A stretch of DNA of 53,109 bases from Clostridia bacterium (GTDB lineage: Bacteria > Bacillota > Clostridia > UMGS1883 > UMGS1540), in contig JAQXGO010000036.1 in the NCBI GenBank assembly GCA_029006755.1, positions 1 to 53,109 of the forward strand. The letters run 5' to 3'. Position numbers and translations under genes: made by a program. Of this stretch, positions 9,101 to 16,856 are shown one piece after another. Position 1 is the first letter of the stretch; each line of letters opens with the position of its first letter. The notes below the pieces were generated by a model. That model worked only from the letters and a program-made list of their open reading frames with translations. It was not told the DNA's origin and did no database searches.

Positions 9101-9320
9101 TGCATTAAAGCTTTCTGGCAAAGATAATGTTTTGCATGCATTCTCAGATAAAGATCTTATAGCGGATTACGCTTTGGAACATGTGAAAGCCATGATTTCC
9201 GAAGGCGTTATAAAGGGAAATGCAGATGGCACATTAAATCCCCAAGGCAATACAACCCGTGCTGAAGCAGCGGTTATTATGTACCGTATCTTTATGAAGC
9301 ACAGCAAAATATATGCATAA
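6135..9320 (+). CDS. S-layer-anchored multidomain protein, probable glycoside hydrolase
   Basis: A 1061-residue secreted protein. In order: signal peptide (1-22, ending QAFAAG); two CenC/CBM4-9-like sandwiches (about 30-197 and 233-387, each opening with an N-G-[N/D] motif and closing with WWDDLAL or YYDNLQL); a beta-rich linker domain (about 390-495); a barrel-like catalytic region (about 500-780) starting VNGKPFFPVIGYH, as in GH2/GH42-type clan A enzymes; a short sandwich; and three SLH repeats (883-1055, with FTDMENYAWAKEAV, ITRGEFAMMLVRTLGL and TTRAEAAVIMYRIF). The catalytic acid could be Glu602 in GYLVMDEPYL; a nucleophile is not obvious. SLH repeats would hold it on pyruvylated wall polymer. 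The ribosome site is AGGAGG. The exact family and substrate are unknown; nearby fuc genes make a fucose-containing glycan possible. Confidence 0.8.
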   Translation: MKRFLAVLLALLIMVSGMQAFAAGKIQGGPNILYKNGNVGFENDNPGKMPTGYSMSDVTEYDKVQSDNKMARTGDISARTEITTPKEYMACLRAGSAIAGIEGTIELGKEYEVSVWINTGDTPAKDGEGFSLRVQYHNANGEVKNAYSASGWKKDTKGKWEKLYVNIVAESIPTIRTIYLVAAPGTVGTAWWDDLALRDLSETRESEEMEEEYQAYVAPPVPQPAIIEMPDWSENIIQNGDLETLDENGAPVGFVPYKGSWSDIVSRVDDPEKGSCVRIKDTQSLSPWFRYEVAVVPGAKYQFVADFKSDPKTTEGAIKIEYYNSAGKNINSANSQRFGTTDGKWEKRGTAFDVPLNSDVKRVSLYFRMYENGELYYDNLQLYMVQKPNYIIFEGDTFLYTEWETSTIGIRVNDMLQTPVEGDLFDVALVDGETVLKEELGLSAIGEHDFVVSVSSLAEKGKEYALRVRYYNANGTEYSTESHVLYRYDRPKILNADGTLTVNGKPFFPVIGYHVYSAEKRLLDAQAAGINVAASGGGSMEDAKLYLDNCQKLGMMGTLMLYGGGSGAMRPAGSAENIEKTKQLVAAYKDHPALLGYLVMDEPYLHQSNPMPELITSYKTIRDIDPDHLIMIQDSQMSNSTREVSSVSDAIIVHSYPITSKLIDNYGMSSTKELVLDPVLKTFDFGKTNVHKKPVYYLGQTFGDDTRKEAEESGLFYYQPTGDQLRNHLYLALWEGVNSLGYYSFKDSGMELVEKPLYQDMLQFAKWEQDFLIDEFVNKTHIYVNEDKTTDVWWRVSVADGKLYVMAVHLGLTPTEIEIPLVSQKGNVMFGAYEGRLIAGENMEETIAGNGTVKLPINLHGAVLYELTVADMPDLTPLAPANFTDMENYAWAKEAVDTLEKENVLNHKGENLYAPGMNITRGEFAMMLVRTLGLETVVDGNFEDVASDAEYAKEIAVGKKLGILQGIGENKYNPEGEITRQDLMTIISRALKLSGKDNVLHAFSDKDLIADYALEHVKAMISEGVIKGNADGTLNPQGNTTRAEAAVIMYRIFMKHSKIYA

Positions 9321-9350
9321 AATTGAATCAACAGTCCTGTCAGACTGTCG

Positions 9351-9390
9351 AAAATCCCTGTTTTGCATTAGGCAAAGCAGGGATTTTTCT
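9351..9390 (+). terminator. Rho-independent terminator after the SLH hydrolase-like gene
   Basis: AAAATCCCTGTTTTGC pairs with GCAAAGCAGGGATTTTT across a short loop and ends in a T-run, 30 bases past the stop codon. From 9391 to 9467 I see nothing. Confidence 0.85.
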
Positions 9391-9467
9391 GCACGAAAAA
9401 AATCTATCAAAATCATTTGGAAAATCGAGGTATTTCCGTTGCTATTCCCCAATTTTGGATGTTTGAG

Positions 9468-10004
9468 AAAAAGTAGACTTCTGCGTCCTTCGGCGAAGCG
9501 CATATCAAAATAGTAAGGGGCCGTAGAAAAATGCACAGACCGCATAAAGCACACGATTCTTGAGAAGATGCAGATCAGGCTTATAAGCGTCAAAAAGTTA
9601 GGGTGGAAATTCTCTAAACAATGATGCATTTCTTAGAATATAAATACTTTATGCTATGAACAAACTTCGCCTCTTGACGTACCTGTGTACGCCTTCGGGG
9701 ACCCAAAGCCTGCGGCTTTGGCGCAGTTTGTCCATTCTGCACTATTTTTCTCCAGCCCCAAGGAGATGTAGAAAAATGCACAGACCGCATAAAGCACACG
9801 ATGCTTGAGAAGATGCGGATCAGGCTTATAAGCGTCAAAAAGTTAGGGTGGGAATTCGCTAAACCATACATTTCTTAAAATAAAAATGCTTTATGCTATG
9901 AACAAACTTCGCCTCTCGACGTACCTGTGTACGCCTTCGGGGATCCAAAGCCTGCGGCTTTGGCGCAGTTTGTCCATTCTACACTTTTTTTCTCCGGCCC
10001 CAAA
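9468..10004 (-). repeat. Modular structured repeat, locus 2 (D, then C-B twice)
   Basis: Module D (about 9468-9520, hairpin with CTTCGGCGAAG at its tip) is followed by two tandem C-B pairs on the minus strand, opposite to locus 1: C about 9527-9656, B about 9653-9760, C about 9770-9895, B about 9893-10001. The outer arms of the two B units are 9660-9671 with 9720-9731 and 9902-9913 with 9962-9973. The inner hairpin CAAAGCC/GGCTTTG keeps its stem while its 3-base loop differs from locus 1. The array lies between the convergent SLH gene and upp and holds no supported gene. Confidence 0.85.
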
Positions 10005-10056
10005 AGGAGCCGTAGCAAAAAGATTTTGAATCATCATTTTGCTACGGCTCCCTCTT
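10005..10056. terminator. Module A hairpin, bidirectional terminator for upp
   Basis: GGAGCCGTAGCAAAA and TTTTGCTACGGCTCC form a 15-bp perfect stem around a loop of about 17 bases. T-rich sequence follows on both strands (CTCTTTTT on plus, TTTTGG on minus). It lies 11 bases past the upp stop codon. Nearly identical hairpins stand at 38424-38469 and 49866-49911. Confidence 0.8.
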
Positions 10057-10066
10057 TTTCGTCTCT

Positions 10067-10696
10067 TTATTTTGTACCAAAGATACGGTCGCCTGCATCG
10101 CCTAAGCCGGGCACAATGTAAGCGTCCTCGTTCAAACGATCATCAAGAGCGGCAACATAAATCTGTACATCCGGATGCACCTCTGTAACATGGGCAACGC
10201 CTTCCGGTGCTGCGACAAGACACATAAGACGAATATTGGTGCAGCCTTCCTTCTTTAACATGGAAATGGCATCACAAGCACTGCCGCCGGTTGCAAGCAT
10301 GGGGTCAGTAACAATAACGAATCTGTCTTTAATATCATTGGGGAGCTTGCAATAATACACAACAGGCTTATGGGTGTCATGATCCCGATAAAGACCGATA
10401 TGGCCAACTCTTGCTACAGGTAATAAACGCAAAAGGCCGTCCACCATGCCAAGACCTGCACGAAGGATGGGAACAATCGCTAATTTTTTGCCTTCAATGC
10501 GCTTTGCAGTCATTTTTTGAATCGGTGTTTCAATTTCTATGTCAGTCAGGGGGAAATCCCGTGTTACTTCATAGCCCATTAAAAGAGCAATTTCGTCTAA
10601 AAGATTGCGAAAGTCTTTAGTGCCGGTCGTTTTCATACGCATAATGGTCAGCTTATGCTGTACCAGCGGATGGTCAATAATGTGTAAATTTTTCAT
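10067..10696 (-). CDS. upp: Uracil phosphoribosyltransferase
   Basis: Makes UMP from uracil and PRPP in the pyrimidine salvage pathway. The 209-residue product (family about 208) has the conserved features: HPLVQHKLT near the start, PILRAGLGM in the middle, the PRPP loop in [12 protein letters not shown], and the uracil-binding C-terminus [18 protein letters not shown] chose ATG at 10696, behind AGAGAGGAAG; a longer frame reaches 10762 but overlaps the upstream gene and matches nothing in the family. It follows a membrane-anchored protein of unknown function by 16 bases and probably shares its promoter; module A terminates it. Confidence 0.96.
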   Translation of the reverse strand: MKNLHIIDHPLVQHKLTIMRMKTTGTKDFRNLLDEIALLMGYEVTRDFPLTDIEIETPIQKMTAKRIEGKKLAIVPILRAGLGMVDGLLRLLPVARVGHIGLYRDHDTHKPVVYYCKLPNDIKDRFVIVTDPMLATGGSACDAISMLKKEGCTNIRLMCLVAAPEGVAHVTEVHPDVQIYVAALDDRLNEDAYIVPGLGDAGDRIFGTK

Positions 10697-10712
10697 TCTT
10701 TTCTTCCTCTCT

Positions 10713-11345
10713 TTATTTTCCTTCATTGGCAATGTAGGTGAATATTTCCTTTGCTTTTTCAACGCCTTTATTTGCTAATTCATCATTGCGTTCTAAATCC
10801 ATAAGCGCTTTCATCGCCACATACATATTGCCTTGGTCAAGCTGCATTTTTTTCCCAACGGCATTATCACGAAGCGGAATGGCAATGACTTTGCCCTCCT
10901 CGTTTTTGATGCCGTCCTCCAGCTTTTCCGGTGGCAAAATATCCTCAAGCGGGATAAAATATGCCGCCTTTTCCTTTGCATACTTTTCTTCAATCAAGTA
11001 AAGTCGCGCACTTTTATCTAAAAGCGAATAGTCAAACTCCAGCTTCTTATTCACATCATAGGATTCAATGATATTATCCCGAATGGCAATAATGCGATAA
11101 TTGATGGTTTTTCTCCCGTCGCCGTCCAAATCGCCGACAATATCCTCTACCTTTTCGCGAATGGGAGCAAATTGCGACTCATTTCCATATTGTCCACTCA
11201 CATAGACGACTACAAAATCCGGATCGCGCTTTTGAATAATATTCGTTGCATAAACGATGCCACTAAAAACAAAAAACAGCACAATTAGCGTAATGATTTT
11301 ATTATGATACCAATAATTATCCAACCATTTCAAAAATTTACGCAA
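10713..11345 (-). CDS. Membrane-anchored protein of unknown function
   Basis: A 210-residue protein with a short basic N-terminus, one membrane segment (about 17-36, [17 protein letters not shown]) and an extracytoplasmic domain of about 170 residues. That domain contains [10 protein letters not shown], a calcium-loop-like or dockerin-like acidic motif, but only one. I do not recognise the family. It starts with TTG at 11345, placed seven bases after GGAGGCGG, and is preceded by a near-consensus sigma-A promoter. It is followed closely by upp, but nothing suggests a shared biochemical role. Confidence 0.75.
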   Translation of the reverse strand: MRKFLKWLDNYWYHNKIITLIVLFFVFSGIVYATNIIQKRDPDFVVVYVSGQYGNESQFAPIREKVEDIVGDLDGDGRKTINYRIIAIRDNIIESYDVNKKLEFDYSLLDKSARLYLIEEKYAKEKAAYFIPLEDILPPEKLEDGIKNEEGKVIAIPLRDNAVGKKMQLDQGNMYVAMKALMDLERNDELANKGVEKAKEIFTYIANEGK

Positions 11346-11371
11346 CCCAATGCCGCCTCCTAACCTTAGTC

Positions 11372-11400
11372 ATTATAACGGATTTACCCGAAATAGTCAA
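11372..11400 (-). promoter_or_regulatory. Sigma-A promoter of the membrane protein-upp unit
   Basis: Minus strand TTGACT (11400-11395), 17-base spacer, TATAAT (11377-11372), about 25 bases before the TTG start. Confidence 0.85.
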
Positions 11401-11405
11401 GGATT

Positions 11406-13298
11406 TTATGTAAAAAGGTGGTTCGCCGCATTTTCCCAAGCTTCGTATAATTCGGCAAGTTCTGCTTCCGCCTGTTGCACTTCTGCGGCAAGTGCCATTG
11501 CTTTTACATAATCTGCGCCGGCCTCCTCCGTTTCCCGGTTTTTTTGGGCAATGGTTTCTTCCAATTTGGCGATTGCGGCTTCAAGCCTTGCCACCTGTGC
11601 AGCCTCTTTGCGCTCAGCCGCACGCAGTGCCTTTTCTTCTTTGTATTGACTCACAGCCTTCTGTTTGGGCGTGAAAGCAGGATTTTCTTTCATCTTACGC
11701 TTTTCCTGATAATAGCTGTAATCACCATCGTAACTATCTACACCACTTTGTTCCATCGCCAAAACACGGGTAGCCAGCTTATCGATAAAATAACGATCAT
11801 GCGAAACCGCCAGTATCGTGCCGCCATACTGCAAGAGTGCGGTTTCCAATGCTTCCTTAGCATCAATATCCAGATGGTTGGTCGGCTCGTCCAACAGAAG
11901 AAAGTTTGGACGAGACAAAAGAAGCATGGTTAAGGCCACTTTGGCACGTTCACCGCCGGAGAGCGTAGAAATTTCTGCATGAACAGCATCGCCGCGTAAC
12001 CCGAGTGCAGCTAAAGCACCGCGCAGCTGTGTTTCAGTATGCTGCGGAAAAGCATCCCGTACCTGCGAGAGTGCAGTTTTTGTCGGCACTAAATTGGATT
12101 GCTTTTGGTCAAAGTAGCCTACATCAACGCCGGTACCCATTGTCACATGCCCGCTATCCGGACAGACTGCGCCTCGCAAAAGATTGAAAAGCGTGGTTTT
12201 CCCGCATCCGTTTGGGCCCAGTAAAAAAACACGCTCGTTTTTATAGATTGTAAAAGAAACAGAAGAAAACAGCGTTCTGCCATCAAAGCTTTTCTCTAGG
12301 TTTTCCACACGAAGGACTTCGCCGCCGGTTTTGCGGCTTGGAGAAAACTGCATAAAAACGCCTTTTTCCGCTTTCGGCGGTTTCTCCATTTCGTTTCGTA
12401 TGCGGTCAATTTGCTTTTGTTTGCTTTCCGCCATACGAATATTGCGTTCCCGGTTAAAGCGGCGCTGGGTTTCGATGATCCCTTCAATTCTTTTAATTTC
12501 TTGCAGCTGCTTTTCATATTGCTTTGCAGCGAAGGACTCCTCCGCCTCTCTTTTTTTAGTAAAGGCAGTGTATCCGCCGGTGTATAGAGTGAATTTCCCG
12601 CCGTAGAGCCGCATGGTCTTATTTGTAACATGGTCCAGAAAATAACGGTCATGGGAGATAATGATTGCAGCACCTTGCCATGCTCGCAGATAATCTTCAA
12701 GCCATGTGCAGGCATCCATGTCGAGGTGGTTTGTCGGTTCGTCCAAAAGGAGAAGGTCAACATCGCTTAAAAGAAGGCGTACAAGGCTTGCCATCGTGCG
12801 TTCACCGCCGCTTAATACACGCACGGGCTTTTGAAAATCTTCTTCTGTAAAGCCGATGCCGCGTATCGCCGCTTTGGTACGGCTTTGATAGGTTAAACCG
12901 CCGGCGGCCTGATAGGCCTCCGTCAATGTGTGTTGCCGATGCGTGAGGACTTCGGCATCCCCTTCGCCGCGGTCAATTGCTTCTCCGATCGAAACGAGCG
13001 TTTTTTCCATCTCCCGCAAGGGAGCAAAAACAGATTCTACTGCTTCATATAGCGTCATATCACTGTCTGGCAGTGCATGTTGCTCTAAATATCCGATGCG
13101 GCAGGTGTTTGCAGAGGCAACTTGCCCGTTCGTGGGGGAGAGCTTGCCGGCTAAAATCTTTAATAAAGTGGTTTTCCCTACGCCGTTACTGCCGATCAAT
13201 CCAATTTTATCTTGTTTTTCTACCGTGAAGCTGCAACCGGTAAAAAGGGCACGTTCCCCAAAGCTGCAGCTGATATCCTGTGCTTGTAAAAGGGCCAT
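11406..13298 (-). CDS. ABC-F family ATPase (YdiF-like)
   Basis: A 630-residue soluble protein with two ABC domains and no membrane segment. Each domain has Walker A (GSNGVGKTT near 37; GPNGCGKTT near 357), an LSGGE signature and Walker B with LLLDEPTNHLD. Between them lies the long charged linker that defines ABC-F proteins (about residues 230-310), which reaches the ribosomal P/E-tRNA. The C-terminal 90 residues are a predicted coiled coil, as in B. subtilis YdiF (about 640 residues). The role is in translation; resistance-type ABC-Fs exist, but nothing here points to one. Its ATG overlaps the recN stop as TAATG, so it is translationally coupled as the last gene of nadK-argR-recN. Confidence 0.92.
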   Translation of the reverse strand: MALLQAQDISCSFGERALFTGCSFTVEKQDKIGLIGSNGVGKTTLLKILAGKLSPTNGQVASANTCRIGYLEQHALPDSDMTLYEAVESVFAPLREMEKTLVSIGEAIDRGEGDAEVLTHRQHTLTEAYQAAGGLTYQSRTKAAIRGIGFTEEDFQKPVRVLSGGERTMASLVRLLLSDVDLLLLDEPTNHLDMDACTWLEDYLRAWQGAAIIISHDRYFLDHVTNKTMRLYGGKFTLYTGGYTAFTKKREAEESFAAKQYEKQLQEIKRIEGIIETQRRFNRERNIRMAESKQKQIDRIRNEMEKPPKAEKGVFMQFSPSRKTGGEVLRVENLEKSFDGRTLFSSVSFTIYKNERVFLLGPNGCGKTTLFNLLRGAVCPDSGHVTMGTGVDVGYFDQKQSNLVPTKTALSQVRDAFPQHTETQLRGALAALGLRGDAVHAEISTLSGGERAKVALTMLLLSRPNFLLLDEPTNHLDIDAKEALETALLQYGGTILAVSHDRYFIDKLATRVLAMEQSGVDSYDGDYSYYQEKRKMKENPAFTPKQKAVSQYKEEKALRAAERKEAAQVARLEAAIAKLEETIAQKNRETEEAGADYVKAMALAAEVQQAEAELAELYEAWENAANHLFT

Positions 13299-14926
13299 TA
13301 TCTTAGCATTTCCTCCGCCGTTTTTAATGTTTGCTCTGAAACGCGATCGCCGCTAATCATGCGTGCAATCTCTTCAATCCGACCACTTTTCTCCAACCTT
13401 GCAACCGTGGTAACAAAGCGGTCATCGGTTTCTGTTTTGTCTATTTTAAACTGTGCGGTTGCACGCGCGGCAATTTGCGGCAAGTGGGTGACACATAAAA
13501 TTTGTCTTTTTTCCGCCAACGCTGCAAGCTTTTCACCCACACGCTGTGCAGCCCGACCGCTGATGCCGGTATCAATTTCGTCAAAAATCATAGTTTGCGA
13601 GTGGGTATCCTCAGCTGTACCATAAAAGGCAAGGACAGTTTTTAAAGCCAGACATACACGGGATAATTCACCGCCCGATGCAATTTTAGCCAATGGTTTT
13701 TGCGGTTCGGCGGGATTGGTGGAAATGAAAAACTCTATGCTGTCGCCGCCGGTTTCACCATAGGCTTTGCTTTCTATCTGGACAGAAAATGTTGTTTTGG
13801 CCATATCCAGTGCCGCAAGCTCTTTTTCCATTTTATCGGCAATGGCACAAGCTGCCTTTTTTCTGCATGCAGTGAGCATAGCTGCGGCCTTGTCAAGCTC
13901 GACTTCCGTTTCAGCAAGCTTTTCTTTCAGGGAGGCAAGGCGAGCGTCACTGTTTTCCATGGATGCGCGTTCTGCTCGTATGGTATCCAAGTAAGCAAGC
14001 ACATCCTCAATAGTATGTCCATATTTGCTTTTTAATTTATGTAAAACATTTAATCGGTCTTCAATCTCAGAAAGCGCGCCGCTATCATTTTCAACTTCCT
14101 CTTCAGAAAGCGCGTCTGCCAGTTCCTCGGTTTTATACAACATGTCCCGAATTTCTTCCGCCTGATGTGCCAACCGCGGAGAGTAATCGCCGACAGATTC
14201 TAAGGCTCTTGCGGCATCCGACAGCAAATCCCGCGCGCTGACCTCTTCGCCGCATAGCGCGGCGTAGGCCATCATAATTCCTTTTTGGATTTTTTCGGCA
14301 TGCCGAAGCCGAAGCCGTTTTTCCTCTAATTCTTCATCCTCGCCGATTTCCGGGTCGGCCGCTTCAATTTCGTCAATCCAAAAGGAAAGTATTTCAAGCC
14401 GAGAAGACTTTTCCTTCTCATCGGCAGAAAGCGATTCTATTTCGGATACAAGCATATTTTTTTCTTTATATAGCTCTTGATAGGCTGATAAAAGAGCAGC
14501 GGTATCTCCAAAAGTGTCAACATAGGCTAAATGCGAAGCTTTATGCAAAAGCTGTTCTGTGTCATGCTGGCCGTGTATGGCCAATAGGCCTTCAGCGGCC
14601 TCACGCAGGCCGGCGACTGTGACCATTTGTCCATTTATGCTGCAAAGATTTCTGCCGTCTGCATACAGTTCACGGCGCAAAATAAGCATACCGTCTTCAT
14701 CCGCCAAAGGGTGCTGACAGAAAAAGGCAGCTTCTGCCACGGCGCATCGTGCACCATGTCGAATGATATCGCGCCCGGTTCGACCGCCCAATACCATAGT
14801 AATGGCATCAATAATTAGCGATTTGCCTGCGCCGGTTTCTCCTGTCAGTACGGAAAAGCCACCGTCTAACGTAATGGTGGCAGAATCAATGACAGCAACA
14901 TCTTGAATGGATAAGCGACAAAGCAT
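13298..14926 (-). CDS. recN: DNA repair protein RecN
   Basis: An SMC-like ATPase that acts early in double-strand-break repair. At 542 residues it is near the usual 550-575. The N-terminal half has Walker A in LTGETGAGKSLIIDAI (about 28-43), the middle is a long coiled-coil stretch (about 150-370), and the C-terminal half has the signature IASGGELSRVCLAL and Walker B MIFDEIDTGISG. Start ATG behind AGGAGGTG. Gene order nadK-argR-recN is standard for Bacillota; usually spoIVB comes next, but here an ABC-F gene overlaps the recN end. Confidence 0.96.
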   Translation of the reverse strand: MLCRLSIQDVAVIDSATITLDGGFSVLTGETGAGKSLIIDAITMVLGGRTGRDIIRHGARCAVAEAAFFCQHPLADEDGMLILRRELYADGRNLCSINGQMVTVAGLREAAEGLLAIHGQHDTEQLLHKASHLAYVDTFGDTAALLSAYQELYKEKNMLVSEIESLSADEKEKSSRLEILSFWIDEIEAADPEIGEDEELEEKRLRLRHAEKIQKGIMMAYAALCGEEVSARDLLSDAARALESVGDYSPRLAHQAEEIRDMLYKTEELADALSEEEVENDSGALSEIEDRLNVLHKLKSKYGHTIEDVLAYLDTIRAERASMENSDARLASLKEKLAETEVELDKAAAMLTACRKKAACAIADKMEKELAALDMAKTTFSVQIESKAYGETGGDSIEFFISTNPAEPQKPLAKIASGGELSRVCLALKTVLAFYGTAEDTHSQTMIFDEIDTGISGRAAQRVGEKLAALAEKRQILCVTHLPQIAARATAQFKIDKTETDDRFVTTVARLEKSGRIEEIARMISGDRVSEQTLKTAEEMLR

Positions 14927-14961
14927 TTTTCACACCTCCTGTTGTGCATTTCAAAGATGCA

Positions 14962-15411
14962 TTAATGCAGCATTTCAGAAAGGCGTGATTTGACAATCTG
15001 GGCAGATTCCGCATCACGCAGTACGACCATGACCGTGTCATCTCCGGCAATCGTGCCTAAAATCTCCGGCCATTCCATAGATTCCAACGTGATAGCCGCG
15101 GCATCTGCCATACCGGCCAAGGTTTTTATGACCATCATGTTCGAGGCACATTCTACGCTTTTGGCCGCATTTTGAAAGATGGAATGAACCCGGCCGGAGC
15201 TTTCCTTCAGGCTATCCGGTTCCGGCGCCACATAGCGACAGCCGCCGCCGGTTTGCTTTTTTACAATCCGTAGTTCCTTTATATCGCGGGAAACGGTGGC
15301 TTGGGTCACATCAAAACCGCGGCGAATCAGCTCGTCCGACAAATCCTCCTGGGTTTTTATACACATTTCTTTCACGATCTCAAGAATTGTTCCTTGTCTA
15401 CCTTGCTTCAT
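14962..15411 (-). CDS. argR: Arginine repressor ArgR/AhrC
   Basis: A 149-residue arginine-responsive repressor (family about 150), hexameric when bound to arginine. The N-terminal winged helix carries the family motif with the recognition helix in VTQATVSRDIKELRIVK. The C-terminal oligomerisation and arginine-binding domain includes VIKTLAGMADAAAITLE and IAGDDTVMVVLRD, with the aspartates that contact arginine. It lies between nadK (21 bases) and recN (35 bases) in the classic order. No arginine biosynthetic gene is in the window. Confidence 0.95.
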   Translation of the reverse strand: MKQGRQGTILEIVKEMCIKTQEDLSDELIRRGFDVTQATVSRDIKELRIVKKQTGGGCRYVAPEPDSLKESSGRVHSIFQNAAKSVECASNMMVIKTLAGMADAAAITLESMEWPEILGTIAGDDTVMVVLRDAESAQIVKSRLSEMLH

Positions 15412-15432
15412 AAAAACTCAATCCTTTCTTTT

Positions 15433-16275
15433 TTATTGGTGCAGTTTTTGCCGAAGCACCTCAAAGAACATATGATTATGCAGTGATGCAATTTTTGCCG
15501 TATGGACGGCACGAAAAATGCTTATTGTATCGCCCGGCAATAAGGGCAGATTATCTGTGCCATCTGCCGTTAAATAAATTTGTTGTTTCGGGTTATCGAT
15601 GAGTTCGATTTCCACAGTGCTTTTCCCCGGCAAGACAATGGGTCTTGCATGGAGCATGTGCGGACAAATGGGGGTTACTAAAATGGCTTCCATTCCGGGA
15701 TGTACGGCTGGACCGCCTGCTGCAAAGGAATAAGCTGTAGAGCCGGTGGGCGTTGCTACAATAATTCCATCTGCCGTATAGTTCGCAATCAGGTGGTCAT
15801 CTGCTTGTACTTTTAAATGGATGAGGGAGGAAGCGGAAACATTCCGCAGAACGACATCATTTAAAGCGGAATACGTCACAATTTTTCTGCCGTCACGAAA
15901 AACGGAAGCAGTCAGCATCATGCGTTCTTCAATGCGAAGTGCGGATAGCAATTCTTCCGTATCGCCACTAAAAAAAGCATCTTTTTCCACACCGGCCAGA
16001 AAACCTACGTTCCCAAGATTGATGCCTAAAACGGGGACACCATAAGGCGCAGCCTGCCGGGCGGCAGTCAGAAGTGTGCCGTCTCCACCCAAAATCAAAG
16101 CCAAATCCTGGCCAAGGAATAAGGCATCCTCCGGCACATACGCATGCGCTTCAATGATATTCTGAAGGGCTTCATTTACAGTGATCGTTGCAAACATCTT
16201 TAACCGTTCGATAACGGCATGGGTAGTGCGTAAATCTTTATCTTTGACTCTATTCGGAATAACACTAACCTTCAT
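15433..16275 (-). CDS. nadK: NAD kinase
   Basis: Phosphorylates NAD+ to NADP+. The 280-residue product has the signature LALILGGDGTLLTAAR (GGDGT, about 68-73), the second motif NDVVLRN, and the glycine-rich TPTGSTAYSFAAGGP. I start it at ATG 16275, eight bases after AAAGG; a TTG one codon upstream is possible but less well placed. It is the first gene of the nadK-argR-recN-ABC-F operon, driven by a consensus promoter just upstream. Confidence 0.95.
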   Translation of the reverse strand: MKVSVIPNRVKDKDLRTTHAVIERLKMFATITVNEALQNIIEAHAYVPEDALFLGQDLALILGGDGTLLTAARQAAPYGVPVLGINLGNVGFLAGVEKDAFFSGDTEELLSALRIEERMMLTASVFRDGRKIVTYSALNDVVLRNVSASSLIHLKVQADDHLIANYTADGIIVATPTGSTAYSFAAGGPAVHPGMEAILVTPICPHMLHARPIVLPGKSTVEIELIDNPKQQIYLTADGTDNLPLLPGDTISIFRAVHTAKIASLHNHMFFEVLRQKLHQ

Positions 16276-16312
16276 CAAACTAACCTTTCATTTATAATGC
16301 ATATTATATTTT

Positions 16313-16341
16313 ATTATATCTCAAATCATCAATATAGTCAA
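16313..16341 (-). promoter_or_regulatory. Sigma-A promoter of the nadK operon
   Basis: Minus strand TTGACT (16341-16336), 17-base spacer, TATAAT (16318-16313), about 40 bases from the nadK start. Confidence 0.85.
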
Positions 16342-16427
16342 GGGTTTTGCATAATTTATGGAAGCGGCATTTTTGTTCCTTCATTTGCATGAAATGTATA
16401 GTGAAAAAAGATGTTTAAAATGAGTGC

Positions 16428-16456
16428 TTGACAAAAAATGAGTTCTTTAGTATAAT
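16428..16456 (+). promoter_or_regulatory. Sigma-A promoter of the Dabb-protein gene
   Basis: TTGACA (16428-16433), 17-base spacer, TATAAT (16451-16456): both boxes are perfect consensus. The start codon is 24 bases further on. Confidence 0.9.
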
Positions 16457-16479
16457 GTGGAAACAGAAAGGGTGATTGG

Positions 16480-16782
16480 ATGGTTAAGCATATTATTTTA
16501 TGGAAGTTAAAGGATGCGTTTTCAGCAGAAAAAAAGGCAGAAATCAGGGAAAATGCCAAAGCAAATTTAGAAGGGTTGGTTGGGCAAATTGAGGGGCTGA
16601 CAAAGCTTTCCGTGCACATTGACGGTTTGGCAAGCTCCAACGCAGATATGATGCTGGACTCTGAATTTGTCAGTGAAGAAGCGCTCAAAGGGTATGCAAA
16701 GCATCCGAAACATGTTGCAGTGGCAGAAAACTTTGTCAGACCGTTTACAGAGGTCAGGCTTTGTCTGGATTTTCAAGCATAA
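16480..16782 (+). CDS. Stress-response A/B-barrel (Dabb) domain protein
   Basis: A 100-residue protein that is one Dabb domain: the opening MVKHIILWKLKD, the central GLTKLSVHIDGL and the closing AVAENFVRPFTEVRLCLDF match the dimeric alpha/beta-barrel fold. These proteins have varied or unknown roles, some in stress response. The gene has its own perfect-consensus promoter and a GGTGAT ribosome site, so it may be highly expressed. The MATE exporter gene follows after 74 bases and may be read from the same promoter. Confidence 0.88.
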   Translation: MVKHIILWKLKDAFSAEKKAEIRENAKANLEGLVGQIEGLTKLSVHIDGLASSNADMMLDSEFVSEEALKGYAKHPKHVAVAENFVRPFTEVRLCLDFQA

Positions 16783-16856
16783 TTGTATGTGCAGGTACAT
16801 CGCATGTAAGGATAAACAAGATAATTATGGAGAGAATTGTTTAGGAGGCGAAACCC

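Noticed and set aside
9527-10001. Tandem repeats resembling a CRISPR array.
   Set aside because: The units are about 240 bases with alternating modules and no unique spacers of constant length; no cas genes are in the window.
10697-10762. A longer N-terminus for upp.
   Set aside because: It overlaps the preceding gene, is not conserved in the family, and ATG 10696 has a well-placed ribosome site.
11406-13298. Calling the ABC-F protein an antibiotic-resistance determinant.
   Set aside because: It resembles the housekeeping YdiF type, is coupled to recN, and shows no resistance-type linker feature that I can identify.
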